Assembly: GCF_001431535.1 (NCBI RefSeq)
Contig: NZ_LDJK01000074.1
Span: forward strand, 1 to 57,933
Length of the DNA stretch: 57,933 nucleotides
Reading direction: 5' to 3'
Source: Stenotrophomonas chelatiphaga
GTDB taxonomy: Bacteria; Pseudomonadota; Gammaproteobacteria; Xanthomonadales; Xanthomonadaceae
Position 1 is the stretch's first letter. Each line of letters begins with the position of its first letter. Below are positions 1 to 9,044 of the stretch, in pieces. The notes under the pieces are model-generated. The model did no database searches and had not been told where the DNA came from. It saw only the letters and a list, made by a program, of their open reading frames with translations. Both the position numbers and the translations under genes were made by a program.

Positions 1-263
1 TTTGCCAGTGGGGCCACCGGGGTGTCCGCCTTCACTGCCGGCTCGTTGGCAAGCGTGCTCAATGCCGGGCGCATCGACATGAGCAGCAACGATGCGGCCG
101 GTGATGTGTTCACCATCAACGGCAACTACACCGGCAACGGCGGTGGCCTTTACCTCAACACCGTGCTGGGTGACGACCGTTCGGCCAGTGACCGCCTGGT
201 GATCTCCGGTGGCGCCGGCACCGGCACCACCGGCATCGGGGTGATCAACGCCGGCGGCGGCGG
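1..263 (+). repeat. Inverted repeat arm A (exact copy of 551-813)
   Basis: On the + strand these bases read exactly as the minus strand of 551-813. Identity ends at 263/551 in a run of GGC repeats, and the arms are separated by about 287 bases. The arm starts at base 1, so its outer end is unknown. This is typical of a fold-back assembly artefact at a contig end, but a genuine inversion edge cannot be excluded. Confidence 0.95.
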
Positions 264-3090
264 CGGGGCCGGCGGCAGACACCGGGGGCGGCGTGCCAAG
301 GTCTTCCGGCGGGGCCGGCTCGGGCAACGGTGGGGTGGTCGGCGGCGGTGCCGGCGCGGGGTCCACGCTGGCCACGATGGTCGAACGCAGGTACCAGTTT
401 TCGGCGGTGCCGCCGCTGACCCCACCCTTGAACAGGAAGTACTCGTAGGCACCGGCAGCCACCGGCGAGAACAGCGCGAACGCATCCGCGCTGGTGGTGG
501 CACCGTTGCCTGCCTGCACCAGCAGGATGCCATCGGCGATCGTCGCGCCACCGCCGCCGCCGGCGTTGATCACCCCGATGCCGGTGGTGCCGGTGCCGGC
601 GCCACCGGAGATCACCAGGCGGTCACTGGCCGAACGGTCGTCACCCAGCACGGTGTTGAGGTAAAGGCCACCGCCGTTGCCGGTGTAGTTGCCGTTGATG
701 GTGAACACATCACCGGCCGCATCGTTGCTGCTCATGTCGATGCGCCCGGCATTGAGCACGCTTGCCAACGAGCCGGCAGTGAAGGCGGACACCCCGGTGG
801 CCCCACTGGCAAACAAGGCACTGGTGGCATCGATATCCAGCGTCCCGGTGGCGGTGCCCGCATCACCCAGCACCAGCGTGCCATCGAAGGTCATCTGGCT
901 GTCGTTGGCCAGCGCGATGCGTTCCCAGCCGGTGTAGCGCGCAACCGCAGTGGTCTTGACGTTGTCCATCGCCAGCGCATCGGTGCCGCTTCCTCCATCC
1001 AGCCGCGGCACCGCGCCCAGGTGCGATTCGTTGAGGTCGGACAGCCGCGCGATGTCGTCGCCCTCGCCCATGTCGATGAGGTCGTGGACCACCCCGCCGC
1101 CGCTCCAGTCCAGCGTGTCATTGCCCACGCTCATGCGGATTTCGCCGCGCACCGTGCCGCCGGTGAGGGTCACGCTGTCATCGCCGCCACTGACACTGAT
1201 GTTGCCGCCGATGTAGCCATCGGACAGGATGATCGTGTCGCGGCCGAAGCCGGTGACCAGGTTGCCATCGATGGTGCCGCCGGACATGTCGAACACGTTG
1301 TTGTCCAGCTTCATGTTGACCCGGCCGATGCGGCCGCCGGTCATCTCGGCGTAGTCGCCATCTTCGAACGCACCGACGATACGGCCGCCGGTCATGCGGA
1401 AGGAATCGTAGTTGTCACCCTGCAGCAGCGCCCCGATGCTGCCGTCGGTCATCAGGAAGCTGTCGATGCCGTTGCCCTGCTGCACGGTGCCGGTGATGCT
1501 GCCACCGCTGACCTGCAGGCTGTCGGCACCGTCGCCCTGGTCCAGCGAGGCCAGGCTGCCTGCACTGAGCACCGCCACATCGTCGCCGCTGCCCTGCGTG
1601 GCCACGCCCGCCACGCTGCCGCCCTGCACCTCCAGCCGGTCGTTGCCCGCGCCCTGCGCCAGCGCCCCGCCGATGCGGCCGCCGCTGCGCAGGATGGCGG
1701 TGTCATTGCCGCCGCCCTGGTCGACAGCGCCGGCGATGCTGCCGGACAGATCGAGCAGATCGTCACCGTCGCCGAGCGCCATGGCGCCGCTCAGCGTGCC
1801 GCCTGCGTCGATGAAGACCTGCTGCGCGCCCGCATCACCGCTGACGTTGGCGGCGCCGCCGGCCTGGGTCTGCAGCACGTTCTGCAGCCGCAGCGTAGTG
1901 CCGCCGGCCATCGACACGCCTGCGGTCTGCAGTGCGCTGGCCGCGACCAGCGTGCCGCCCAGCAGCGATGTCGCCCCGCCTGCGTTCGTCGTGCCGGCCA
2001 GGGTCAGCACGCCCGCGCCGGTTTTTTCCAGCGCGCCGGTTCCGTTGATGGCGCCCACGTAGGTGCCGTCGTCGGCCTGTGCGAAGCGCACCAGCCCGTT
2101 GTTGGTGACCGTCGGTGGCAGGCTCTGCGCGCGTGCTTCCAGCGTGCCCGCCGGCTCCACCACCACCTGCCCGGTGTACTGCGCGTTGTTGCCGGTCAAG
2201 GCCAGCGTGCCCGCCTGCACGGTTGCCAGGGTGACCCCGGTGATGGTGCCGGACAGCGTCCAGCGGCCGCTGTCATTCTTGGTCAGCGCTTCGAAGCCGA
2301 CGAAGTTGCCGGGCAGCGTGGAATCGCCGGTGCCGCTGAGGAAGATCGCATCGGTACCGGCGCCGCCGCTGAAGTTGCCGGTGATCACCGAGCCGGTGAA
2401 CAGGCGCAGGATGTCATCGCCGCCGGCCAGCGACACGTTGCCGATCACCTGCCCGCGATTGGTGAAATCCAGCGCGCCGTTGCCGGACCCGCCGATCACC
2501 GTGCCGGGGGCCTGGATGATGCCGGTCTCGGTATTGATGACGGTGTTGAGGCCACTGGTGTTCTGCGACCAGATGGCGACCGAGTTGCTCGCGCGGATCG
2601 TGCCACTGTTGGTGACCACGTTGCCCGCGCCCTGGAAGTTGATCGCCTCGGCGCTGCCCTGTGTGCCCTGCGCGAGGATCTGCCCGCCAGCTGCCACGTT
2701 GATGATGCCGTTGCTGCGCACCTCCACGGTGTTGCCACCGGTGTTGAACAACCCCGCGACGCTGGTTGCGGTGGCGCTGACGGTGCTGCCGGCGCCGATC
2801 GAAACGGTCGCGTTGTCGCGCAGCGATATCGCGTTGGCGTTACCCACGGCAACCGTGGCACCGGGCTGCAGTTGCACCGAACGGTTGTCTTCGGCTGCGT
2901 TGTTGCCGGTGCCCAGCGTGCTGGTCCATGGCGTGGGCGGGGTGGCGTCGCAGACCGTGCTGGTGCCGGTGGTGATGCAGTCGGCACTGACGTTCAGGGT
3001 GGCCAGCAGCAGCGCGGTGCCTGCCATGGTCCGCGAGTGGAGAAGCGTTGAGATGCTGAATGCAAGCCGGGAAGGAACGGGACGGTGCAT
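1..3090 (-). CDS. Autotransporter/adhesin passenger, 3'-truncated at window edge
   Basis: Large exported surface protein, probably the passenger of a type V autotransporter. From the ATG at 3090 the frame is open to the left edge, with about 942 credible codons down to position 264. Residues 1-38 look like a long signal peptide (hydrophobic core MAGTALLLATLNVSA). The body is Gly/Asn/Asp/Ser-rich. Between about 1810 and 1130 there are some ten ~20-residue rungs of the type SGGxIxGxVxQGxGNDxxxL, as in a parallel beta-helix. Near 430-280 comes a compact module (GTAENWYLRS) and then a Pro-rich linker (PAPAPPPTTPPLPEPAPPE), which in such proteins precedes the outer-membrane barrel; no barrel is present here. 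Bases 1-263 are an inverted copy of this gene's own 551-813, so the apparent frame there is not its true continuation. An ATG codon and strong secretion signal support the start. Ligand unknown. Confidence 0.75.
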   Translation of the reverse strand, partial: MHRPVPSRLAFSISTLLHSRTMAGTALLLATLNVSADCITTGTSTVCDATPPTPWTSTLGTGNNAAEDNRSVQLQPGATVAVGNANAISLRDNATVSIGAGSTVSATATSVAGLFNTGGNTVEVRSNGIINVAAGGQILAQGTQGSAEAINFQGAGNVVTNSGTIRASNSVAIWSQNTSGLNTVINTETGIIQAPGTVIGGSGNGALDFTNRGQVIGNVSLAGGDDILRLFTGSVITGNFSGGAGTDAIFLSGTGDSTLPGNFVGFEALTKNDSGRWTLSGTITGVTLATVQAGTLALTGNNAQYTGQVVVEPAGTLEARAQSLPPTVTNNGLVRFAQADDGTYVGAINGTGALEKTGAGVLTLAGTTNAGGATSLLGGTLVAASALQTAGVSMAGGTTLRLQNVLQTQAGGAANVSGDAGAQQVFIDAGGTLSGAMALGDGDDLLDLSGSIAGAVDQGGGNDTAILRSGGRIGGALAQGAGNDRLEVQGGSVAGVATQGSGDDVAVLSAGSLASLDQGDGADSLQVSGGSITGTVQQGNGIDSFLMTDGSIGALLQGDNYDSFRMTGGRIVGAFEDGDYAEMTGGRIGRVNMKLDNNVFDMSGGTIDGNLVTGFGRDTIILSDGYIGGNISVSGGDDSVTLTGGTVRGEIRMSVGNDTLDWSGGGVVHDLIDMGEGDDIARLSDLNESHLGAVPRLDGGSGTDALAMDNVKTTAVARYTGWERIALANDSQMTFDGTLVLGDAGTATGTLDIDATSALFASGATGVSAFTAGSLASVLNAGRIDMSSNDAAGDVFTINGNYTGNGGGLYLNTVLGDDRSASDRLVISGGAGTGTTGIGVINAGGGGGATIADGILLVQAGNGATTSADAFALFSPVAAGAYEYFLFKGGVSGGTAENWYLRSTIVASVDPAPAPPPTTPPLPEPAPPEDLGTPPPVSAAGPAAAAGVDHPDAGGAGAGATGDHQAVTGRTVVTQHGVEVKATAVAGVVAVDGEHITGRIVAAHVDAPGIEHACQRAGSEGGHPGGPTGK
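551..813 (-). repeat. Inverted repeat arm B inside the adhesin gene
   Basis: Native copy of the 263-base inverted repeat. It encodes part of the passenger of the truncated adhesin (segment containing SASDRLVISGGAGTGTTG), in frame with the flanking gene, so this is the original and 1-263 the copy. Confidence 0.95.
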
Positions 3091-3228
3091 GGGACGTTCT
3101 CCAACATGGTGATCGGAAGAAGCGAAATGCGACTGAACGTGCCGGCATCGACGCCCACCCCGTGCCCCGCCCGCCTGCTGCGGTTGTCCCCGGACTGTCC
3201 CCTGCGCCAGTAACCGTGAGGGTCCTGC

Positions 3229-3251
3229 GGCCGCAGTCTGACACTGCGGCC
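3229..3251 (-). terminator. Hairpin between nagX and the adhesin
   Basis: Perfect 9-bp stem GGCCGCAGT / ACTGCGGCC with a 5-base loop, downstream of the nagX stop (3344) and upstream of the adhesin start. No T-run follows on the minus strand, so it may be a weak terminator for the nag operon or a leader hairpin of the adhesin mRNA. Confidence 0.4.
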
Positions 3252-3262
3252 TAGGTACTTTC

Positions 3263-3302
3263 CACATTTTAAATGTGATGCATTTCACGTATTAAGCGTG
3301 AA
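3263..3302. promoter_or_regulatory. AT-rich double palindrome upstream of adhesin
   Basis: Two inverted repeats lie side by side in the only AT-rich patch of the 3091-3343 gap: CACATTT-T-AAATGTG (3263-3277) and TTCACG-N7-CGTGAA (3284-3302). The first contains, on the minus strand, a -10-like TAAAAT (3266-3271). They are good candidates for regulator binding sites at the adhesin promoter; no convincing -35 was found. Confidence 0.4.
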
Positions 3303-3343
3303 TACGCGCGCCTCTCACCGCTCTGCAACATCACTGAACGGGT

Positions 3344-4411
3344 TCAGATCTTCAGGTAGATACGGCGGGTGTCCAGCCACCAGGCCACCGCCCACCATGC
3401 AGCGACGAAGGCCACGGCGATCAGCATCGAGGCCGTTGCCAGCTGCGTCGGCAGTGCGCCGGCGGCCATGTTCCAGGCTGCCTGCCAGAGGCCGCTGGCG
3501 CCGAGCAGCACCGACATCACCGATGCGCCGAGGTACACGGTGATGGCATTGACGCCGAAGCGGCGCCCCAGCGCCGGCCAGCCGTGCTGGTCGACCAGCC
3601 AGTGCGCGGCGAGCAGGGCGATGATCGCCAGCCCCCCCGTCCAGAGCACATACGGGGGCGTCCACAGATGCTTGTTGAGTGGCAGCCACGCCGCTGCCAC
3701 CAGGCCGATCGCCAGCAACAGCGCGCCGCCGAAGGCCAGCCGCAGCGTCTGCCCGGCGCGCAGCATCTGCCCCGCCAGCAGCCCGAGCAGCGTGCTGGCC
3801 AGCGCACCCAGCGTACTGGCCAGCCCTTCCGGATCATGGCCCAGCCCGGTCGCCGGGTCGTACTGGTAGATCCACGGGGCGAACAGCGCCGTGTCCAGCC
3901 GACTGACCGGATTGTGCAGCGGCGCCAGCGTATCTGCGGCCAGCAGCAGGCCCGCGTAGCCGGCCAGCAGCACCACCAGCGCCGTCCATTGCAGCCGCGC
4001 ACGCGCGTGCACCGCCAGCAGGCCGACCAGCGCCGAACACACCGCGATGCGTTGCAGTACGCCCCACAAACGGTAGTGCGGCAGCGCCAGCAGCCACCAC
4101 GCCAGCGCGTGCAGCAGCAGGCCGGCAACCAGTATCCGCAGCGCGCGGGTGAGTACGCCGCGCGTCAACGCAGGCCGCGCCACCGCGTCCGCGGCGCGTG
4201 GCACCACGCTGAACGCCATCGACACGCCGACCAGGAACAGGAAGAACGGAAACACCAGGTCGGTGGGCGTGCAGCCGTGCCACGCCGCATGCAGCAGCGG
4301 CGCATGCACGTGGCCCCAGTCACCCGGGTTGTTGACCAGCAACATCGCCGCCACGGTGATCCCGCGCAGTGCATCGATCGATGCCAGGCGCGCGCCGGCG
4401 GCCATGCTCAT
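3344..4411 (-). CDS. nagX: NagX-like inner-membrane acyltransferase-family protein
   Basis: Polytopic membrane protein of 355 aa related to the heparan-alpha-glucosaminide N-acetyltransferase/DUF5009 family, called NagX in GlcNAc loci of Xanthomonas and Shewanella-type bacteria. The N-terminus has the family signature ASIDALRGITVAAMLLVNNP, then HGCTPTDLVFPFFLFLVG, and roughly ten hydrophobic segments follow to the C-terminus. It is the last gene of the leftward nag operon; its ATG (4411) overlaps the nagA stop as ATGA, so translation is coupled. In other bacteria nagX co-occurs with GlcNAc or chitobiose use and is assumed to act on amino sugars at the inner membrane. The exact reaction is inferred, not shown. 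An alternative ATG lies at 4405. Confidence 0.85.
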   Translation of the reverse strand: MSMAAGARLASIDALRGITVAAMLLVNNPGDWGHVHAPLLHAAWHGCTPTDLVFPFFLFLVGVSMAFSVVPRAADAVARPALTRGVLTRALRILVAGLLLHALAWWLLALPHYRLWGVLQRIAVCSALVGLLAVHARARLQWTALVVLLAGYAGLLLAADTLAPLHNPVSRLDTALFAPWIYQYDPATGLGHDPEGLASTLGALASTLLGLLAGQMLRAGQTLRLAFGGALLLAIGLVAAAWLPLNKHLWTPPYVLWTGGLAIIALLAAHWLVDQHGWPALGRRFGVNAITVYLGASVMSVLLGASGLWQAAWNMAAGALPTQLATASMLIAVAFVAAWWAVAWWLDTRRIYLKI

Positions 4412-5556
4412 GCTGCTTCGTACTGCCCGGCGATCCAGGTACCGCGCACCTGCAGGGCATCGTCCAGCAGCACCAGGTCGGCCTGGAAGCCCTCGGCGAT
4501 ATGACCCAGGCGATCATCGACGTTGAGGAAGCGCGCGGGATAGGTCGAGGCCATGCGTGCTGCTTCGGCAAGCGGCTGGCCGAGCAGCTGCACGGTGTTG
4601 CGTACTGCCGTGGCCATGTCCAGCGCCGAACCGGCCAGCGAACCGGCCGCGTTGCGCACCACGCCGTCCACGGCGGTGATGATCTCACCGTAGAGTTCGT
4701 AGCTGGGGTCATCCGCACCGACCGGCGGCATCGCATCGGTCACCAGCAGCAGTCGGCCGCGCGGCTTGGCGGCAAGCGCCACGCGCAGGCTGCCCGGATG
4801 CACGTGCACGCCATCGACGATGATGCCGACCCAGCTGTCGCGGTCTTCCAGCGCGGCCCCCACCGCACCCGGCTCGCGGCCCTGCAGCGGTGACATCGCG
4901 TTGTACAGGTGGGTGAAGCCACGGATACCGGCATCCAGCCCGGCACGCACTTCTTCATAGCTGGCTGCGGTATGCCCGGCCGCCACGATCACCCCACGCT
5001 CCACCAGCGCGCGGATGGTCTCCAGCGGCACCCGCTCCGGCGCCAGCGTCAGCAGGGTCACGCCATTGTCCAGCGATGCCGCCAACGCGATTTCATCGGC
5101 GTCCGGCACGCGGAACTTGCTGACGTCGTGCGTGCCTTTGCGCGCCGGCGCGATATACGGACCTTCCAGGTGGATGCCGATCACCCCGGGCACCTGCTGC
5201 GCGATGGCATCGTGGGTAGCGGCGATCGCCGCGCGCATCACCTGCAGGTCATCGCTGATCAGCGTCGGCAGCAGCGCGGTGGTGCCGAAGCGGCGATGCG
5301 CCGCGGCGATCGTGCGCAGGGTCGCCACGTCCGGGGTGTTGTTGAACAGCGCACCGCCGCCGCCATTGACCTGCACGTCGATGAAGCCAGGCAGCAGCCA
5401 CCCACCGCCCAGGTCCACCTGCTCGTCGGCCTGCCCCAGCTGCGGCGCCGCGTCGGGCAGCACCGCAAGGATGCGACCGTCTTCGATCACCAGCGCGAGG
5501 TCATCGCGGAATTCGTCGCCCACCAGCATGCGGGCATTGCGCAGCACCTGCTTCAT
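4408..5556 (-). CDS. nagA: N-acetylglucosamine-6-phosphate deacetylase
   Basis: Cytosolic metal-dependent amidohydrolase that converts GlcNAc-6-P to glucosamine-6-P plus acetate. At 382 aa it has the usual length. Visible family motifs are PGFIDVQVNG, the metal-binding HLEGPYI, AAGHTAASYEE, GFTHLYNAM and the catalytic-Asp segment LLVTDAMPPVG. The frame extends upstream, but the start is set at MKQVLRNARM (ATG 5556) because that is where homology begins and because it overlaps the stop of the deaminase gene (TGATG). It feeds NagB-II, encoded just upstream, and overlaps nagX downstream. Identification is secure. Confidence 0.96.
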   Translation of the reverse strand: MKQVLRNARMLVGDEFRDDLALVIEDGRILAVLPDAAPQLGQADEQVDLGGGWLLPGFIDVQVNGGGGALFNNTPDVATLRTIAAAHRRFGTTALLPTLISDDLQVMRAAIAATHDAIAQQVPGVIGIHLEGPYIAPARKGTHDVSKFRVPDADEIALAASLDNGVTLLTLAPERVPLETIRALVERGVIVAAGHTAASYEEVRAGLDAGIRGFTHLYNAMSPLQGREPGAVGAALEDRDSWVGIIVDGVHVHPGSLRVALAAKPRGRLLLVTDAMPPVGADDPSYELYGEIITAVDGVVRNAAGSLAGSALDMATAVRNTVQLLGQPLAEAARMASTYPARFLNVDDRLGHIAEGFQADLVLLDDALQVRGTWIAGQYEAA

Positions 5557-6584
5557 CAGACGGTCTCCGTGACCTTGTTCAGATGCGGCGGCAGGTCGGG
5601 GTTGTGCCCGCGACGCAGCGCCAGCGCGTTGATCGCGCGGTAGAAGCTCTGCACCGTCAGCAACGGCGCGCAAAGCGGATGCGGCGCCGCTGCCACCGGC
5701 AGGTCACCGCCAGCGCCTGCCAACCACACCTGCGCACCGCGGGCGGCGAACTCGTCGGCCACCGCGCGCGTACCGGCACCGGTTTCGTCGGGCTGGGCGA
5801 AGGCCAGCACCGGGAAGCCCGGCCCGACCAGCGCCATCGGCCCGTGCTTGACCTCCGCCGAGCTGTACGCTTCGGCATGCAGGCCACAGGTTTCCTTGAA
5901 CTTCAGCGCCGCTTCCTGCGCCGCGCCCAGGCCCAGGCCACGCCCCAGCACGAACAGATTGGACGCCTCGACCAGGCCCTCGGTGACCGTGCTCCAGTCC
6001 GCCTGCCAGGCCTGGCGCAATGCCGCCGGCAGCGCGTCCAGTGCCGCACGCAGCGCGCTGTCCTGCTTCCAGTACGCGGCCAGCTGCAGCACAGCGGCCA
6101 GCGAAGCGAGATAACTCTTGGTCGCCGCTACGCTGCGCTCGGCACCGGCGTGCAGCGGAAGCACCGTATCGGCCAGCTGCGCCAACGGCGAATCTTCCAC
6201 GTTGACCAGCGCCACCACGCGCGCGCCCGCGGCCTTGGCCGCTTCGGCATTGCGCAGCAGGTCCGGGCTCTTGCCGGACTGGGAGATCACGATGAACAAT
6301 GCACCGCGCAGGTGCAACGCCGCGGCATACACCGAACCCACCGATGGCGAAGCGGACGCCACCACCAGCCCGAGCTGGGTTTCCAGCAGGTACTTGGCAT
6401 AGGTGGCGGCATGGTCGGAGCTGCCGCGCGCGCAGGTCACCACGAACGGCGGCGGCGCAGCGCGCAGGCTGGCAGCCAGCGTCTCCATCACGCCATGGTT
6501 GCGCGCGAACTGGGCTGCGATGACATCGGCCGCCTCGGCGGCTTCGCGGAACATCAACGTGTCGGCAGGGGCTGGCAGGGTCAT
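5556..6584 (-). CDS. nagB-II: Glucosamine-6-phosphate deaminase, SIS-domain type (NagB-II)
   Basis: Converts glucosamine-6-P to fructose-6-P and ammonia. It is not the classical NagB fold: it has two SIS domains like the isomerase half of GlmS. Visible features are MFREAAEAADVIAAQF at the start, CARGSSDHAATYAKYLLE, ISQSGKSPDLL and ATKSYLASLAA, and a C-terminus ending DLPPHLNKVTETV, typical of the family. No glutaminase domain is present, which separates it from GlmS. Start is ambiguous: ATG at 6584 (used here) or TTG at 6596, which would overlap the nagR stop as TTGA. It lies between nagR and nagA in a tightly packed operon. Confidence 0.94.
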   Translation of the reverse strand: MTLPAPADTLMFREAAEAADVIAAQFARNHGVMETLAASLRAAPPPFVVTCARGSSDHAATYAKYLLETQLGLVVASASPSVGSVYAAALHLRGALFIVISQSGKSPDLLRNAEAAKAAGARVVALVNVEDSPLAQLADTVLPLHAGAERSVAATKSYLASLAAVLQLAAYWKQDSALRAALDALPAALRQAWQADWSTVTEGLVEASNLFVLGRGLGLGAAQEAALKFKETCGLHAEAYSSAEVKHGPMALVGPGFPVLAFAQPDETGAGTRAVADEFAARGAQVWLAGAGGDLPVAAAPHPLCAPLLTVQSFYRAINALALRRGHNPDLPPHLNKVTETV

Positions 6585-6592
6585 GGCGGTAC

Positions 6593-7660
6593 TCAAGGGG
6601 GATCGGAAGGAAGGGCGCGCGCGGCGGCCGGACGCATCGGCGCGGTCGAACCGCGCACCACCAGCTGCGGCACGAAGCCCTGGTTGTGCAGCGGCGACGG
6701 CGCATCGTCATACGCATCGCTGCGCAGCTGTGCGATCAGCAGGCGCGCGGCATGCCGGGCGATGTCTTCGGTGGCCTGCTTGGCGGTGGTCAGCGGTGGC
6801 CAGGACTGGCGCGAGAACGGGCTGTCCTCGAAGCCGGCGATGGACAGGTCATAGGGCACGTTCATGCCGGCCGACTTCGCTGCCGCCAGCACGCCGGCGG
6901 CGATTTCGTCGTTGGAGCCGAAAATGGCGGTCGGCGGTTCGCGCAGCGCCAGCAGGCGCCGTGCACCGCGGAAGCCGTCGTCGAAGGTGTAGTCGCCCTG
7001 CACCACCAGGTGCTTGTCCACGGTCATGCCGTAGTCCTTCAACGCGGCTTCGTAACCGGCGTGGCGCTCCACCGAAGATCGGTGCGAACTGCCGCCCCAC
7101 AGGAAGCCGATGCGCTGGTGGCCGAGCTGGATCAGGTGCTCGGTGACCTCGTAGGCGGCCTCGCGGTCGTCCACGAACACGCACGCCCCATCGGCCGGGT
7201 CTTCGGTGGCCGCGATGATGCGCACCAGCTTGATGCCGCGCGCGGTCAATGCCTGCACCAGGTCGCGGCGCTCGGACATCGGTGCGGTCAGCACCAGCCC
7301 GGCCAGCCGCGAGCGCTGCACCCAGTCGGCCAGCTCCTCGGCCAGCAGCGGCGAACTGGAATCGCAGGGGTGGATCTGCAGCCCGAAGCCGGTTTCGCGG
7401 CAGGCCGCCAGCACGCCGTTCTGCACGCCGATGATGTGGTACGGGTTGGGGTTGTCATACACCAGACCCACCACGAAGGTGGTGCCGCTGCGCAGGTTGC
7501 GCGCCGAAGGATCCGGCTCGTAATCCAGTTCCGCCACCGCTCGCAGCACCCGCGCGCGGGTGGCCTGCATCACCGACGGCTCGTTGTTGATGACGCGCGA
7601 CACGGTCTTCAGCGAGACCTTGGCCTTTTCGGCGACATCCTTGATGGTGGCTCTGCGCAT
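6593..7660 (-). CDS. nagR: LacI-family transcriptional regulator of GlcNAc genes
   Basis: DNA-binding repressor of the LacI/GalR family, 355 aa. The N-terminal helix-turn-helix is textbook: ATIKDVAEKAKVSLKTVSRV then the hinge-helix region DPSARNLRSG, followed by a periplasmic-binding-protein-like effector domain (FVVGLVYDNPNPYHI, GFEDSPFSRQSWPPLTT). The start is placed at MRRATIKD (ATG 7660); the open frame extends 11 codons further. Its place inside the nag operon, between the permease and deaminase genes, makes it the likely NagR. LacI-type palindromes (9045-9058 and 9278-9295) at the divergent nagP/kinase promoters are the probable operators. The inducer is likely GlcNAc-6-P or a derivative (inference). 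Confidence 0.92.
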   Translation of the reverse strand: MRRATIKDVAEKAKVSLKTVSRVINNEPSVMQATRARVLRAVAELDYEPDPSARNLRSGTTFVVGLVYDNPNPYHIIGVQNGVLAACRETGFGLQIHPCDSSSPLLAEELADWVQRSRLAGLVLTAPMSERRDLVQALTARGIKLVRIIAATEDPADGACVFVDDREAAYEVTEHLIQLGHQRIGFLWGGSSHRSSVERHAGYEAALKDYGMTVDKHLVVQGDYTFDDGFRGARRLLALREPPTAIFGSNDEIAAGVLAAAKSAGMNVPYDLSIAGFEDSPFSRQSWPPLTTAKQATEDIARHAARLLIAQLRSDAYDDAPSPLHNQGFVPQLVVRGSTAPMRPAAARALPSDPP

Positions 7661-7702
7661 TGCCGTTCCCTGCGATTGATCCGTGGCGCCCATGATCGCC
7701 GA

Positions 7703-8992
7703 TCAGGCAGCGTCGCGTGGCAGGCCCGCGCGGTGCCCGATGGTCGAATAGAACAGGATGTACAGGTAGCAGGGGACCATCAGCAGCAGGAACACCAGCT
7801 GGAAGTCGACATGCTGCTTGAGCACGGCAAAGGCCTGCGGAATGATCGCACCGCCGGCGATGCCCATCACCAACAGGGCCGAACCGGTCTCGGTGAAGCG
7901 GCCCAGGCCGCGGATCGCCAGCGGGAAGATCGCTGGCCACATCATCGCGTTGGCGAATCCCAGCAGTGCCACGAAGGCGACCGACACATACCCATGGGTG
8001 AAGTAGGCGCCCACGCAGAACAACACGCCGAGCGAGGCGGAAATGCTCAGGTAGCGCGACTGGGAAACAAAACGGGGGATCAGCAGCAGGCCCACCACGT
8101 AGCCCACCAGCATCGCCCCCAAGGTAAGCGAGGTGAACATCTTGGTCTGGTCCAGCGGCAGGTCGAATCCGTGGCCGTAGGTGCCGATGGCATCACCGGC
8201 CATCACTTCCACGCCCACATAGACGAACAGGCACAGTACGCCCAGCCACAGGTGCGGGAACTGGAAGATGCTGCTGCGCTCGATCCCGCCCTTGCCCGCC
8301 GGTGCGGCGTTGGCCTCGGAGGATTTCAGTTCGGGCAGCGGCGAGAACAGGACCGCCACCGACAGCACCACCAGCAGCGCCGCCATGCCCAGGTAAGGCG
8401 CATGGATCTTGGCGGCGAAGTCGTTGAGCAGTGCCGCGCGCGTTGCAACGTCCGCCTGCTCCACCGCGGTGGAAAGGTCGCCCACGCCATGCAGCACCAG
8501 GGTGCCGATCAGCACCGGCGCGAGCATGCCGGCGACCTTGTTGCAGATACCCATCAGCGCGATGCGCCGTGCCGCGGTTTCAATCGGCCCCAGGATGCTG
8601 ATGTACGGATTGATCGCGGTCTGCAGCAGGGCAAGGCCGCTGCCGATGATGAAAAGACCGCCCAGCGCGCCCGGGTACCAACGTTGGGTGGCGAACTCAC
8701 CAAACGTCGCTGCACCGGCGGCCATCACCAGCAGGCTCAGGCTCAGCCCTTTCTTCATGCCGGTACGGCGCAGTATCCATGAGGACGGCAGCGCCAGGAA
8801 GAAGTAGGACAGGTAGAACACCATCAGCACCAGGAACGCGCCGACTTCGTCGAGCTCGAAAGCCAGCTTGACGAAGGTGATCAGCGGTCCGTTGAGCCAG
8901 GTGAAGAAACCGATCAGGAAGAACAGCACGCCGACGATGGCGATGGACGTGGTGACGCTGGTACGCGCACCTGCAGCGTGGACGGCGGACAT
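7703..8992 (-). CDS. nagP: N-acetylglucosamine permease, FucP-type MFS transporter
   Basis: Inner-membrane sugar/proton symporter of the major facilitator superfamily, FucP subfamily, 429 aa with about twelve hydrophobic segments. Family features are FFLIGFFTWLNGPLI near the N-terminus, LQTAINPYISILGP and MWPAIFPLAIRGLGR. The start is ATG 8992 (MSAVHAAG) with a good ribosome site AGGAG eight bases upstream. It is the first gene of the leftward operon nagP-nagR-nagB-II-nagA-nagX, so GlcNAc imported unphosphorylated would be handed to the divergently encoded kinase. A minus-strand TTGACA (9085-9090) followed by a LacI-like palindrome points to repression by NagR. Confidence 0.93.
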   Translation of the reverse strand: MSAVHAAGARTSVTTSIAIVGVLFFLIGFFTWLNGPLITFVKLAFELDEVGAFLVLMVFYLSYFFLALPSSWILRRTGMKKGLSLSLLVMAAGAATFGEFATQRWYPGALGGLFIIGSGLALLQTAINPYISILGPIETAARRIALMGICNKVAGMLAPVLIGTLVLHGVGDLSTAVEQADVATRAALLNDFAAKIHAPYLGMAALLVVLSVAVLFSPLPELKSSEANAAPAGKGGIERSSIFQFPHLWLGVLCLFVYVGVEVMAGDAIGTYGHGFDLPLDQTKMFTSLTLGAMLVGYVVGLLLIPRFVSQSRYLSISASLGVLFCVGAYFTHGYVSVAFVALLGFANAMMWPAIFPLAIRGLGRFTETGSALLVMGIAGGAIIPQAFAVLKQHVDFQLVFLLLMVPCYLYILFYSTIGHRAGLPRDAA

Positions 8993-9044
8993 CGGCAAGG
9001 CTCCTGCTGCGACGTCGCACGGGGCGTCGTCGACGAGTGGCTGG

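Noticed and set aside
22..3051. Open frame of 1009 codons on the + strand
   Set aside because: It is in register with the minus-strand adhesin codons and becomes Arg/His/Gln/Ala-rich after the inverted repeat. Only its first ~80 residues look like protein, because they are the inverted copy of the adhesin itself.
6686..8782. 698-codon open frame antisense to nagR and nagP
   Set aside because: Covers parts of two confidently identified genes and shows only His/Gln/Arg-rich shadow sequence.
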